Source: an uncultured Clostridia bacterium
Lineage (GTDB): Bacteria > Bacillota > Clostridia > Christensenellales > UBA3700
NCBI GenBank assembly: GCA_947246685.1
Contig: CAMXSN010000009.1
Location: 1 to 48,564 of the forward strand
Direction of reading: 5' to 3'
Length of the DNA: 48,564 nt
Below, one piece after another: positions 18,298 to 27,001 of the stretch (the first letter of the stretch is position 1; each line of letters opens with the position of its first letter). The notes beneath the pieces are model-generated. The model did not search any database and was not told the DNA's origin. It worked only from the letters and a program-made list of their open reading frames with translations. The position numbers and the translations under genes were made by a program.

Positions 18298-19373
18298 AAA
18301 ACCTTTCTTTTACTTACAGCGCCAAGACTCCGTATGAGAAAAAAGCGCTTGACAATATCAATTTGGAGATCAACGACGGAGATTTTTTGGGAATTATCGG
18401 TCACACCGGTAGCGGTAAATCCACGTTTATTCAGCACATCAACGGACTGATCAAACCTCAGGAAGGCGAAATAGAGATATTCGATATCAAATTGTCTTCG
18501 GCAAGAAGACCAAAAGCGGATTTGCGCGCTTTGAGAAGTCAAGTGGGAATGGTCTTTCAATATCCCGAATATCAGTTGTTCGCCGACACTGTAGAAAAAG
18601 ACGTGGCTTTCGGTCCAAAAAATTTGGGTCTTAGTTCTGAAGAAGTAGCCGACAGAGTCAGACATGCTATCGAGATGGTAGGTCTCGATTACGAAATGGT
18701 TAAAGACAGAGCGCCCTTTGAGCTGTCGGGAGGACAGAAACGCAGAGTTGCCATTGCCGGTATAATCGCAATGCAGCCCAAAGTGTTGATCCTCGACGAG
18801 CCTACGGCGGGATTGGATCCATTCGGTAAGGAACAGATACTCAATCTCATTAAGTATCTCAAGACGCATTGTTCGCCTACAATCGTCGTTATTTCGCACG
18901 ACATAGACGAAATAACGAGATTCGCCAATAGAATCGTGGTGTTCAACGATTCCAAGATAGTCTACGACGAGCCCATGCAACAGCTTTTCAAGCATTCGAG
19001 ACAGTTGCAGGATATGGGACTTGATATCCCAAGAGCCGTCAAGATTGCCAATTCGCTTAGATATCGCGGGATAGAGCTCAGCGAAGATATAGTCACCGCA
19101 GAAGATTTGCTTAGGGAAATCATCGACAAATACAACCAAAAGCACGGCACGGAATTGGATAAAGACGGCTGCGTGTTTGATATGTACGATTTTTCGCAGA
19201 AATGGCTTACGTCCGAAGAACGGGCTGCGCTCGAGGGCAGGACGTTGGAGCAAAAACCGCAAGCAAAGAAGCAGAGAAGTTCCAAGTCAAAAACGTTGAG
19301 AGAAAAGACTGTCAAGACAAAGACTGTCAAAAAAGTTAATACAAAAGAAAAGTTTGAGGGGAGCGAAAAATGA
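18282..19373 (+). CDS. ecfA2: energy-coupling factor transporter ATPase EcfA2, with a basic C-terminal tail
   Basis: A 363-residue ABC ATPase. Walker A is GHTGSGKS, the Q-loop GMVFQYPEYQLF carries the YPE form typical of EcfA2, the signature is LSGGQKRRVAIAG, and Walker B is VLILDEPTAGLDP. The start at 18282 (MSIIVKNLSFTY) is preferred; an open frame extends upstream inside ecfA1 but encodes no family sequence. EcfA2 proteins usually end near 285-290 residues. Here about 70 more are present, the last 40 dominated by Lys, Ser and Thr (KTVKTKTVKKVNTKEK), an unusual disordered basic tail. The stop overlaps the ATG of ecfT (ATGA). Confidence 0.93.
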   Translation: MSIIVKNLSFTYSAKTPYEKKALDNINLEINDGDFLGIIGHTGSGKSTFIQHINGLIKPQEGEIEIFDIKLSSARRPKADLRALRSQVGMVFQYPEYQLFADTVEKDVAFGPKNLGLSSEEVADRVRHAIEMVGLDYEMVKDRAPFELSGGQKRRVAIAGIIAMQPKVLILDEPTAGLDPFGKEQILNLIKYLKTHCSPTIVVISHDIDEITRFANRIVVFNDSKIVYDEPMQQLFKHSRQLQDMGLDIPRAVKIANSLRYRGIELSEDIVTAEDLLREIIDKYNQKHGTELDKDGCVFDMYDFSQKWLTSEERAALEGRTLEQKPQAKKQRSSKSKTLREKTVKTKTVKKVNTKEKFEGSEK

Positions 19374-20272
19374 GAGACATCACGTTCGGACAGTATTATC
19401 CCGTCAAATCGTTTATTCACGGTATAGACGCCAGAGTTAAGATCATAATGACGTTGCTGTTTATGATCTCGGTTTTCTTTATCGTATCGTATACAACTTT
19501 CGTATTTATGTTTTTGGCGTTGACCATAATCATTGCTATTTCTCGCGTGCCGTATAAGATAGTGCTCAAGAGTATCAAAGGAATTTTGTTCCTATTGATT
19601 TTTACGGCGATAATCAATATTTTCTTTACTTCGTCAGGCAACGTCGTTATCCCTATCAAACTTGGCAAATTGGTCATTAATATCACAGATCAGGGGATTA
19701 ATTTTGCAATTAAAATGGCGCTAAGGTTTACGTTGTTGGTTTTGGGCTCGTCAATCCTCACTTTGACTACTACTCCCACGGAACTTACCGACGCTTTGGA
19801 GTTTTTGCTCAAGCCTCTCACATATATCAAAATACCCGTGCACGATTTGGCAATAATAATGTCAATCGCTTTGAGATTTATTCCGGGACTTATGGAGGAG
19901 ACCGACAAGATTATGATGGCGCAGAAAGCCAGAGGCGCCAATATCGACAGCGGCAATTTTTTCAAAAAAATCAAGGCGATGCTGCCTGTGCTTATACCGT
20001 TGTTTGTCAGCGCTTTCAGAAGGGCCGACGAGCTCGCGGACGCGCTGGACGCAAGATGTTACAACGCTTCGTCCAAACGCACTAAGATGAAAGTATTCAG
20101 AATACAGGCTACGGACATAGTAGCGCTGTTAAGTTTTATATTGCTCACGGTCTTTATATTCTTGGATAAATATTTGGTCGGCAGTCTTTTTTCCGCTCCT
20201 GATTTGGGCGGATTGGAGGTGCAGGGGCTGGACGTTTGTATATATAATCTTTTCCGTTGCATAACAGGTTGA
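19370..20272 (+). CDS. ecfT: energy-coupling factor transporter transmembrane protein EcfT
   Basis: A 300-residue membrane protein that couples EcfA ATP hydrolysis to the S component. N-terminal motif FIHGIDARVKI is typical of EcfT. Several hydrophobic helices follow, then the two coupling motifs: MMAQKARGANI (ARG) and LADALDARCYNASSKRT (ARC form of the second ARG motif). Translation is coupled to ecfA2 through the ATGA overlap. A last helix precedes the C-terminus. truA begins only two bases after its stop. Confidence 0.93.
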   Translation: MRDITFGQYYPVKSFIHGIDARVKIIMTLLFMISVFFIVSYTTFVFMFLALTIIIAISRVPYKIVLKSIKGILFLLIFTAIINIFFTSSGNVVIPIKLGKLVINITDQGINFAIKMALRFTLLVLGSSILTLTTTPTELTDALEFLLKPLTYIKIPVHDLAIIMSIALRFIPGLMEETDKIMMAQKARGANIDSGNFFKKIKAMLPVLIPLFVSAFRRADELADALDARCYNASSKRTKMKVFRIQATDIVALLSFILLTVFIFLDKYLVGSLFSAPDLGGLEVQGLDVCIYNLFRCITG

Positions 20273-20274
20273 GT

Positions 20275-21012
20275 ATGGCGAGATATAAATTGACGGTATG
20301 CTATGACGGCGGAGATTATTACGGTTTTCAGAGACAGAAAGATCTGCCTACGGTGCAGAGCAAATTGGAAGAAGCGCTGTCAACGCGTTTTCAGGAAAAA
20401 ATAACCGTGCATTGCAGCGGACGCACAGACGCGGGCGTGCACGCTATTGCGCAGGTCGTGCATTTCGATACGGACAAGGACATAGATGCGGATAGGTTTG
20501 GTTACAGCATTAATTTATTGTTGCCAAAGGATATCGCGGTTACTTCTTGTCAGAAGGTGAGCAATGATTTTCATGCGCGATATGACGCAAAGAGAAAGAC
20601 GTACGTCTACAAGATATGTTTGTCCAAGATACACTCTCCGTTGAAAAGAAGATATTACCATATTTGTTTTTACAATCTGGATATAGAAAAGATGCAGAGT
20701 GCTTGCGGATATTTTTTGGGAGAGCACGATTTCAGGGCGTTTATGCTTGCCGACGAAGATAAACTCAATACTGTGCGAACCATATTCGATCTGACGGTAG
20801 AAAAAGTCGACGACGAAATATGCGTGCGCGTTTGCGGCAACGGTTTTTTACACAATATGGTTAGGATAATAGCCGGTACTCTGATAGATGTTGGCAGAGG
20901 TCGGATAGCCGTTGAGGATATTCCCGCTATTATTGAATCAAAAAGACATGTCGGCACGGGTAAGACATTAGACCCGCAGGGGCTTTATTTGGAGAGTGTG
21001 GAGTATGATTAA
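20275..21012 (+). CDS. truA: tRNA pseudouridine(38-40) synthase TruA
   Basis: A 245-residue enzyme that makes pseudouridine at positions 38-40 of the tRNA anticodon arm. It starts MARYKLTVCYDGGDYYGFQ and carries the catalytic motif SGRTDAGVHA with Asp52. FLHNMVRIIAGTLIDVG near the C-terminus is the conserved TruA motif. The start at 20275 is favoured over an upstream TTG inside ecfT. The ecfA1-ecfA2-ecfT-truA order is common in Bacillota. The 3' end overlaps the next gene by eight bases. Confidence 0.95.
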   Translation: MARYKLTVCYDGGDYYGFQRQKDLPTVQSKLEEALSTRFQEKITVHCSGRTDAGVHAIAQVVHFDTDKDIDADRFGYSINLLLPKDIAVTSCQKVSNDFHARYDAKRKTYVYKICLSKIHSPLKRRYYHICFYNLDIEKMQSACGYFLGEHDFRAFMLADEDKLNTVRTIFDLTVEKVDDEICVRVCGNGFLHNMVRIIAGTLIDVGRGRIAVEDIPAIIESKRHVGTGKTLDPQGLYLESVEYD

Positions 21013-21469
21013 AATAATGTTTGTTTGTCACGGCAATATTTGCCGCTCTCCAATGGCGGAGTTCGTATTTAAGGATATTATAAAAAGAGAAAACAAAGAA
21101 GATTTGTTTAAGATTAGTTCTTCTGCGACAAGCAATGAGGAAATCGGCAATCCAGTTCATCGCGGCACTGTCAATAAGCTGGCGCAATACGGTGTCGGCT
21201 GCGCAGGCAAGCGCGCCGTCAGATTGCAACGCGCCGATTATAACGAGTACGATTTGTTTATAGGAATGGACAGCTATAATCTTGTCAATATGCTCAGAAT
21301 TTTCGGAGACGACAGAGATAAAAAGATACGTTCAATGCTAGAATTTGTCGGCAGTACGCGCGACGTCGCCGACCCATGGTATACAGGCGATTTCGACAAG
21401 ACTTACGACGACATAAAGTCCGCTTGCGAAGCGCTGTACGATTACCTAAAACAAAGATATGATTTATAA
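21005..21469 (+). CDS. low-molecular-weight protein-tyrosine phosphatase
   Basis: A 154-residue phosphatase. The P-loop CHGNICRS (CX5R with Cys8 and Arg14) lies at the N-terminus and the general-acid motif is in VADPWYTGDF (about residues 118-127). The family acts on phosphotyrosine proteins or, in some cases, arginine phosphate or small molecules; the substrate here is unknown. The ATG at 21005 lies inside the end of truA and has GGAG ten bases upstream, so translation is probably coupled. It is the last gene of the ecf operon and is followed by a strong terminator. Confidence 0.88.
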   Translation: MIKIMFVCHGNICRSPMAEFVFKDIIKRENKEDLFKISSSATSNEEIGNPVHRGTVNKLAQYGVGCAGKRAVRLQRADYNEYDLFIGMDSYNLVNMLRIFGDDRDKKIRSMLEFVGSTRDVADPWYTGDFDKTYDDIKSACEALYDYLKQRYDL

Positions 21470-21496
21470 TAAAACGGTCATAACGACCGTTTTATT
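21468..21496. terminator. bidirectional terminator after the phosphatase gene
   Basis: 12-bp stem aataaaacggtc (21468-21479) / gaccgttttatt (21485-21496) with a 5-base loop. The stem begins within the stop codon. It can also serve the convergent rlmI-type gene, which ends about 90 bases to the right. Confidence 0.8.
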
Positions 21497-21586
21497 GCCT
21501 ATTTTCCATACGATCAAGCGCGCGCCGTCAACTCTTTTATTGAATTACGTCTATCTAGGCAATGTTCGGATATATTTTGAAAGTAT

Positions 21587-22756
21587 TTACATCACTTGCA
21601 TCACAAAGAATTTGAGATATAAACTTTCGTCGGTGGCGAGCATTGACGGATGATCGCCCGATTGTGTGCGTATTTCCACTATACGCACGGATTTGCCGCT
21701 CTCTCTAGCCGCGTCGGCGAGCATATTTTGGAAAAGCGGAAAGGTCATATAATGCGAACACGAAGAAGATATCAGATAGCCTCCGCTGTTGACGAGTTTC
21801 ATTGCAAGAATGTTGATATCTTTATATCCTTTATAGGCGTTTTTGACTTCGCTTGCGCTTTTGCAAAATGCAGGAGGGTCGAGCACGATAGTGTCAAAAG
21901 TTCTGCCTTCTCGTTTGAATTGTCTTAACACTTCGAATACGTCGCCTTGTAGCGTTACTATATTGTCGAGATTGTTGAGACGCGCGTTGCGCTCTACGTC
22001 ATTGAGCGCTTGCGCGGAAATGTCGAGCGCGAGCACGCTTTTTGCTCCTGCCAGAGCGGCATTGAGCGAAAATCCTCCGGAATTGCAGAAACAGTCCAAC
22101 ACCGTTTTGTCTTTCGAATATTTCCTCAACGCATATCGGTTTTCTTTTTGATCGAGGAAATATCCGGTCTTTTGCCCGTTTTGCAAATCTACAAGCATTT
22201 TAAGCCCGTTCTCAACAATTTCCACCGTTGGATCGAAATCTCCGTACAATTTTCCTTTGATCTGCGGCAAGCCTTCCTTTTCTCTCACGATGACGTCGCT
22301 TCTTTCATAGATGCCGCGCGGAGCGAATAAATCGACGAGCGCCTTGACAATTACGTCTTTGTTTCTGTCCATACCGAGCGAAAGGAATTGAACGCACAGT
22401 ATATCCGAATATTTGTAAACAATAAGAGCGGGCAGATTATCGCTTTCTGCAAATACCATGCGATAGCAGTTGTCAAATCCAAGAGCCTTCCTGCTGTCGT
22501 CGGCCTTTTTGATAGCCGTCTTAAAATATTGCTCGTCGGGTACGCTGTCGTCGCGTATAAATATTCTCACGAGAATTTTGGAAAGGTGATTGATAAATCC
22601 TTTGCCTATGAATCTGCCGTTGCAATCGTAGACGGTCGCAAGCGAACCGTTTTTGTCCTTGCCCTCTATGCGGGCGACTTCGTTGGCGTATACCCACGGA
22701 TGACCGGCGACGATGCGTTTTTCTTCATTCTTTTTCAAATATACGTTGTATGGCAT
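21587..22756 (-). CDS. rlmI: class I SAM-dependent rRNA methyltransferase, RlmI-like
   Basis: A 389-residue protein of the RlmI/YccW family, which methylates C5 of a cytosine in 23S rRNA. An N-terminal PUA-like domain (about residues 1-75, beginning MPYNVYLKKNEEKRIVAGHPW) is followed by a linker and a Rossmann methyltransferase domain. The SAM motif is LDCFCNSGGFSLNA (about 217-230), and DPPAFCKS (about 293-300) is the catalytic loop typical of this family. FLDQKENR precedes the SAM domain, as usual. The ATG at 22756 follows GGGAGA at good distance; an upstream extension in the same frame is not supported. Target specificity is inferred from family. Confidence 0.87.
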   Translation of the reverse strand: MPYNVYLKKNEEKRIVAGHPWVYANEVARIEGKDKNGSLATVYDCNGRFIGKGFINHLSKILVRIFIRDDSVPDEQYFKTAIKKADDSRKALGFDNCYRMVFAESDNLPALIVYKYSDILCVQFLSLGMDRNKDVIVKALVDLFAPRGIYERSDVIVREKEGLPQIKGKLYGDFDPTVEIVENGLKMLVDLQNGQKTGYFLDQKENRYALRKYSKDKTVLDCFCNSGGFSLNAALAGAKSVLALDISAQALNDVERNARLNNLDNIVTLQGDVFEVLRQFKREGRTFDTIVLDPPAFCKSASEVKNAYKGYKDINILAMKLVNSGGYLISSSCSHYMTFPLFQNMLADAARESGKSVRIVEIRTQSGDHPSMLATDESLYLKFFVMQVM

Positions 22757-22838
22757 AATGATTAATCTCCCGTATGTCAAGAGTATAGCATTGTGTCGGA
22801 AGAAAATCAAACGAATGCGGCTTGCGGCAATTGAGTAG

Positions 22839-22867
22839 TTGCATAAATATTGAAATTATACTATAAT
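22839..22867 (+). promoter_or_regulatory. malQ promoter
   Basis: TTGCAT (22839-22844), 17-base spacer, perfect TATAAT (22862-22867), with a leader of about 30 bases before the malQ ATG. Confidence 0.55.
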
Positions 22868-22903
22868 CAATATGTCGGTCGATCCGATAAAGGGAGTTTG
22901 ACT

Positions 22904-24367
22904 ATGTCGAGGAAAAAAGCCGGAATTTTGTTGCCGATATTTTCTCTTCCCGGGAAATACGGGATAGGAAGTCTGGGAAAACAAGCGTATGAATTCGTAG
23001 ATTTTTTATACGAATGCAATCAAAGCTATTGGCAGGTGTTGCCTGTCAATCCCACTATATTCGGAGATTCTCCGTATCAGTCGCCGTCTGCTTTTGCCGG
23101 CAATCACTATTTCATAGATATAGACGCGCTTATGGAAGACGGTTTGTTGGAAGAAGACGACGTCAAATGGTATCGTAGAAAGGGAATGGGGATAGATTAC
23201 GGATATCTTTTCGAGAGCAGACATTTTTTACTCAAAAAGGCTTTTGAAAAATTCAACATAAACGACGCCGACTATATTGCGTTTAAGCGAGAAAATCAAG
23301 AATGGCTGATAGACTATGCGCTTTTTATGTCAATCAAAGAGTATCGCAGTAATTTGATTTGGTCGCAGTGGCCGGAGAGAGAAAAATTCAGAATAGACGT
23401 GACGGGACTTTGCAGACAGTACGCCGGCAGCATGGAATTCTGGTATTTTGCGCAGTACGAATTTTTCAGACAGTACGCTGCGCTTAAAAAATATGCTAAT
23501 TCCAAGGGCATAGAGATAATAGGAGATATGCCTATATACGTGGCTTACGACAGCGCAGATGTATGGTCCAATCCCGAGAATTTTCTATTGGACGGAGATT
23601 TGGCGCCAACTTGCGTTGCGGGCGTCCCTCCCGATTTATTTTCTGCCGACGGTCAGCTTTGGGGCAATCCCATATACGATTGGCAGCGTATGAGAGAAGA
23701 TAAATTTTCTTGGTGGATCAGCAGACTTAAAACGGCGTATAAATTGTTCGATATCGTGCGTATCGATCATTTCAGGGGATTCGAGGCGTATTACGTCGTA
23801 GACAGCTCGGCGGATACTGCGCGCGAAGGCGAGTGGATAAAGGGCGTGGGTATGTCGTTGTTCCAAGAACTTGACAGGCATTTGCCGCATGCGAAGATAA
23901 TCGCGGAAGATCTCGGCGTTATCACACCTCAGGTCAGACAGTTGCTTGAAGATACGGGATATCCGGGGATGAAAGTCTTGCAGTTTGCGTTCTCGGATAA
24001 AGACAGCGAGTATTTGCCGCGCAATATCAAAAATCCCAACTGTATCGTGTATACGGGCACTCACGATAATATGACGACGTTGCAGTGGTACAAGTCTTTG
24101 AATAAAGACGAAAGGAAGTTGTTCAGGAAAGAATGCCGCCCGCAAAAAGGCGAGGACGCCGTCGGTTGTCTTATTAGAGCCGCGATGACGACATGCGCGG
24201 ATAGAGTTATAGTTCCGATGGCGGACTATCTTGCGCTCGGAGCCGAAGGACGGATCAACGCGCCTTCCACTACGGGGGATAATTGGACGTGGCGTCTCAA
24301 AGACAGATATGCCACGGATAAGCTCAAGGAAAAAGTGAGGCAGTTTACTCAGTTGAGAGATTCATAA
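22904..24367 (+). CDS. malQ: 4-alpha-glucanotransferase (amylomaltase, GH77)
   Basis: A 487-residue disproportionating enzyme that transfers alpha-1,4-glucan chains between oligosaccharides in the cytosol. It starts MSRKKAGILLPIFSLPGKYG, typical of GH77. Catalytic residues are visible: the nucleophile Asp288 in RIDHFRGFEAYY, the acid/base Glu at about 336 in IIAEDLGVITP, and the third acid Asp at about 388 in GTHDNMTTLQW. The motif GVPPDLFSADGQLWGNPIYDW is diagnostic. AGGGAG lies seven bases before the ATG. It has its own promoter and terminator. It would process maltodextrins released from the glycogen made by the cluster 5 kb downstream. Confidence 0.96.
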   Translation: MSRKKAGILLPIFSLPGKYGIGSLGKQAYEFVDFLYECNQSYWQVLPVNPTIFGDSPYQSPSAFAGNHYFIDIDALMEDGLLEEDDVKWYRRKGMGIDYGYLFESRHFLLKKAFEKFNINDADYIAFKRENQEWLIDYALFMSIKEYRSNLIWSQWPEREKFRIDVTGLCRQYAGSMEFWYFAQYEFFRQYAALKKYANSKGIEIIGDMPIYVAYDSADVWSNPENFLLDGDLAPTCVAGVPPDLFSADGQLWGNPIYDWQRMREDKFSWWISRLKTAYKLFDIVRIDHFRGFEAYYVVDSSADTAREGEWIKGVGMSLFQELDRHLPHAKIIAEDLGVITPQVRQLLEDTGYPGMKVLQFAFSDKDSEYLPRNIKNPNCIVYTGTHDNMTTLQWYKSLNKDERKLFRKECRPQKGEDAVGCLIRAAMTTCADRVIVPMADYLALGAEGRINAPSTTGDNWTWRLKDRYATDKLKEKVRQFTQLRDS

Positions 24368-24378
24368 ACTTACGACAC

Positions 24379-24403
24379 AAAGACCGCCTTTTGGGCGGTC
24401 TTT
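24379..24403. terminator. terminator after malQ
   Basis: Perfect 10-bp stem aaagaccgcc (24379-24388) / ggcggtcttt (24394-24403) with loop ttttg. It lies between convergent malQ and the acyltransferase gene and may serve both. Confidence 0.8.
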
Positions 24404-24461
24404 GCTCGGACTATTCCGAATTGTGGAAGTGAAAAAAATTATGTTGTGGAAAAAAACTATT

Positions 24462-25505
24462 TTATACCGGATTTTCCGACAGCATTTCCTCGCCGTAAAA
24501 ATCCTCTATGTCGTAATAATCTCTCAATTCTTCGTCTGAGAAATCCTCTTCGTATACAGTTTGCTGCGGAGTTATTTCCGTCTGCGCCATTTTAAGCAAA
24601 ACTTTTTGTCGCAGAGCATTGTCGTTGGGCTTTGTAGCTAAAGTTTCCTGTTTGTCGATAAGCCCCTGAGCTACGAGTCTGTTCTCCAAAGGAGTGAGTC
24701 TCATATCGTAAAGGTCGTAATCGAATCCGTAGAATTCGCAGACGGTGCGATCGTACATCTCCTGCGTCGCCTTCTGCATATAGTCTATATTTTCTTTTAC
24801 GGACAGATCCTTTTTTGGATATATAGCAGGGCAGATTTTGACGGTGCAGTCTTTTTTGAATCCGAATTTCTTTCTTATCCAGCTCGGTTCTCTGAAAAGT
24901 ATTACGGTCATTATTACGGGAACGTTGTTTTTGACCGCGTAATGGAACGCGCCTTTTTTAAGAGGACGTGACTGTTCGTACTTTTCCCACATAGCTTGCT
25001 CGGCGTAGAAGGTCACCACGGAATTGCCTTTGTCGAATATATCCGTAATTGTTTTATCAAGGTTGCTCATAGCTTTTATGGAGCTTGCCAGCGGCAAGAA
25101 TCCTCCCGCTCTGAAAAATTTTCCTCCGAGACCTTTCTTAACTTGGAATGCCGCACCGGTCATAAAGTGCTTGTGACCGAATGCAACCTGAAAATTAATC
25201 ATAGTGTCGAGCAGCATAACGTGATTGGATACTCTTATCGCGTTGTCGACTTGTTTGAGGTTGTCTTTTCCTTCTATTTTGAGATCGAAAAGCAATTTGT
25301 TTGCGACGGGCAGCATTGTGCGGAGCAAATTCTTGACTACGAATTTGCCTGCTTTGAAAGTGCGTGTGGTGGGCTGAAATTCATAATCTTTATCGACTGT
25401 AATCGTATTTTCGTCGGTAAAAGGCGTAGTCCACTGGTCGTATGCTTCCATTCTTGCATACTGTGCGTGCATCTGATCGTATTCTTTTTGTGTAATCTTT
25501 GCCAT
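24462..25505 (-). CDS. PlsC-like 1-acylglycerol-3-phosphate acyltransferase family protein
   Basis: A 347-residue member of the PlsC/AGPAT fold family. The catalytic HX4D motif is in VSNHVMLLD (about residues 91-99), followed by the glycerophosphate-site region KFFRAGGFLPLA. Length exceeds that of classical PlsC (about 240) because of an N-terminal segment of about 85 residues and a C-terminal acidic extension (DEELRDYYDIEDFYGEE). No strong membrane helix is obvious apart from a hydrophobic patch near the active site. It probably acylates a lipid intermediate at the inner membrane face. The gene lies ten bases downstream of a glycolipid-type glycosyltransferase and is probably cotranscribed with it, suggesting a joint role in membrane glycolipid or lipid-anchor synthesis. 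Confidence 0.75.
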   Translation of the reverse strand: MAKITQKEYDQMHAQYARMEAYDQWTTPFTDENTITVDKDYEFQPTTRTFKAGKFVVKNLLRTMLPVANKLLFDLKIEGKDNLKQVDNAIRVSNHVMLLDTMINFQVAFGHKHFMTGAAFQVKKGLGGKFFRAGGFLPLASSIKAMSNLDKTITDIFDKGNSVVTFYAEQAMWEKYEQSRPLKKGAFHYAVKNNVPVIMTVILFREPSWIRKKFGFKKDCTVKICPAIYPKKDLSVKENIDYMQKATQEMYDRTVCEFYGFDYDLYDMRLTPLENRLVAQGLIDKQETLATKPNDNALRQKVLLKMAQTEITPQQTVYEEDFSDEELRDYYDIEDFYGEEMLSENPV

Positions 25506-25515
25506 ACCGTGCCTC

Positions 25516-26649
25516 TCAGCAATTTGAAATATATGCCGCTATGCGTTCCGCGCCGTTATCTCTCTTATCTATTTTATAGGTATTGTCGATATAACTTTGC
25601 AATTGAGATGGATCGTCAATCCATTGTTCTATTTGTTTTTTTATTTTGGCGGGGCTGAATATCGCTTTGCCGCAACCGAGTTCGTCGACGAAATAGTCTA
25701 TGGTAGCTTTTTCTATCGGATGTGCGTAATAATCTATGAGCACAGGAGTGTGCATATATACGCTGTCGAGTACGGCGTTGGGACCGCCTTTGCAGACGAA
25801 GATGTCGCTTGCCGAATAATACTCGTGTATATTTGGGGTAAACGGCAAAACTTCCAGATAAATATTGTCGGGAAGATTGCGTTTTAAGGCGACGTATTTG
25901 TCATAGAGTTTTCTGTTTTTCCCCGCTACGAAAATGATAGTTATTTGCCTATCGGTGTTGAGCAGATAACCGGCAATCAAATCTGCTTTTGCCTTGGCGT
26001 ACGCGCCGTCTGCTATTATGACGGTGAAATTGTCTTGTGGCAATCCGAATTTTTTTCGGTAAGCTATTTTGTCGCTTTTGCTGTCCAGAATACACTGTCT
26101 CGTAGTGCAGGGTATTTGAAAAACTCTGTCTTTGTCAAAATGTTTTCTGAGAGCCTGTCGGTAAGCCGATTGATTGTTGACGAAAAAAACGCCTTCTCGA
26201 TTGTCCCACCACATATGCACGTTGTTGTCCGGGTTGTAAGTTACGATTTGCACTTCGGGCGCAATCTTTTTGTATTCCAATCCGCAGTACGTCATATAGT
26301 AGTGAGTGCTGACTATTACGTCTGGACGCTGACTTTTGAAATATTCGATCACACCTTTAGTCGCTCCGGCGAAAGTGGTCTTGTGAAGAAGTCGAAAAAA
26401 TCTCAGTCCGAAAGCGCCGAGTACGTTGAAACAAGCGTTGCCGTATCCGCGCAGACAATTGGTGAGCTGAGTGTTTTTGATAATAAAATTCTCATAGCCT
26501 ATCATCTTGGGGTTGTTGCCCTCTTGCATAACTCGCGATTCGACGATATCTATATCGGGATATTTCTTCAAGCTGTCGCTTATGGACTGTATCGACGTTA
26601 TGTGTCCCATTCCCGATTCGAAGTATGTCAGCAAAACTCTCTTTGACAT
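25516..26649 (-). CDS. GT28/MGDG-synthase-like glycosyltransferase
   Basis: A 377-residue GT-B fold glycosyltransferase related to diacylglycerol glycosyltransferases and MurG. The N-terminal motif RVLLTYFESGMGHITSIQSI fits the lipid-acceptor domain. The donor-binding part has ADGAYAKAK, LEVLPFTPNIHEYYSASD and CKGGPNAVLDSVYMHTPVL, the nucleotide-sugar site of this family. The likely product is a mono- or di-glycosyl diacylglycerol. The start at 26649 is favoured by GGGAGG just before it; the open frame extends upstream without family sequence. It is the first gene of a two-gene operon with the acyltransferase and is divergent from a TetR regulator, which is a candidate controller. Confidence 0.75.
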   Translation of the reverse strand: MSKRVLLTYFESGMGHITSIQSISDSLKKYPDIDIVESRVMQEGNNPKMIGYENFIIKNTQLTNCLRGYGNACFNVLGAFGLRFFRLLHKTTFAGATKGVIEYFKSQRPDVIVSTHYYMTYCGLEYKKIAPEVQIVTYNPDNNVHMWWDNREGVFFVNNQSAYRQALRKHFDKDRVFQIPCTTRQCILDSKSDKIAYRKKFGLPQDNFTVIIADGAYAKAKADLIAGYLLNTDRQITIIFVAGKNRKLYDKYVALKRNLPDNIYLEVLPFTPNIHEYYSASDIFVCKGGPNAVLDSVYMHTPVLIDYYAHPIEKATIDYFVDELGCGKAIFSPAKIKKQIEQWIDDPSQLQSYIDNTYKIDKRDNGAERIAAYISNC

Positions 26650-27001
26650 ATTGCCTCCCGTATTTTGTATCATATCGATTAGTATGTACTTAATACGGAA
26701 AAACATATACTGAATTTTGTCAAGGTACAAAATGTAGAAAAGTAATTGACTTTTATCAATTATTTCACTATTCTTATTATAAGCCGATTCGACAAAAATA
26801 TCAATGTGATTTTATGTGCCGTTTGGCGCTAAAATGTACGATAATTCACATAAATAGATAAGAATGTCAATTATTATACCGTTTTTTCGGCAAATTGTTG
26901 CGTATTAACATAAAGTTAACAAAGAGTTTATATTGAGTTAATAAACGCGAAAACGGTCGAATTATATGATAAATGTCAAACAAATTCGGGAGGGAAAATT
27001 T
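26650..27001. other. divergent intergenic region of the glycosyltransferase operon and the TetR gene
   Basis: About 350 AT-rich bases without a gene. It holds two inverted repeats: tttatgtg (26811-26818) with cacataaa (26847-26854), and ttaac/gttaa (26905-26919). On the minus strand, TTGATA followed 17 bases later by TACATT (around 26720-26760) is a weak promoter candidate for the glycosyltransferase operon. Confidence 0.45.
26905..26934 (+). promoter_or_regulatory. tetR-type promoter with an overlapping 15-base palindrome
   Basis: TTAACA (26905-26910), 18-base spacer, TATATT (26929-26934). The palindrome TTAACATAAAGTTAA (26905-26919) covers the -35 box, a typical place for a TetR-family operator. 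Autoregulation is an inference. Confidence 0.4.
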
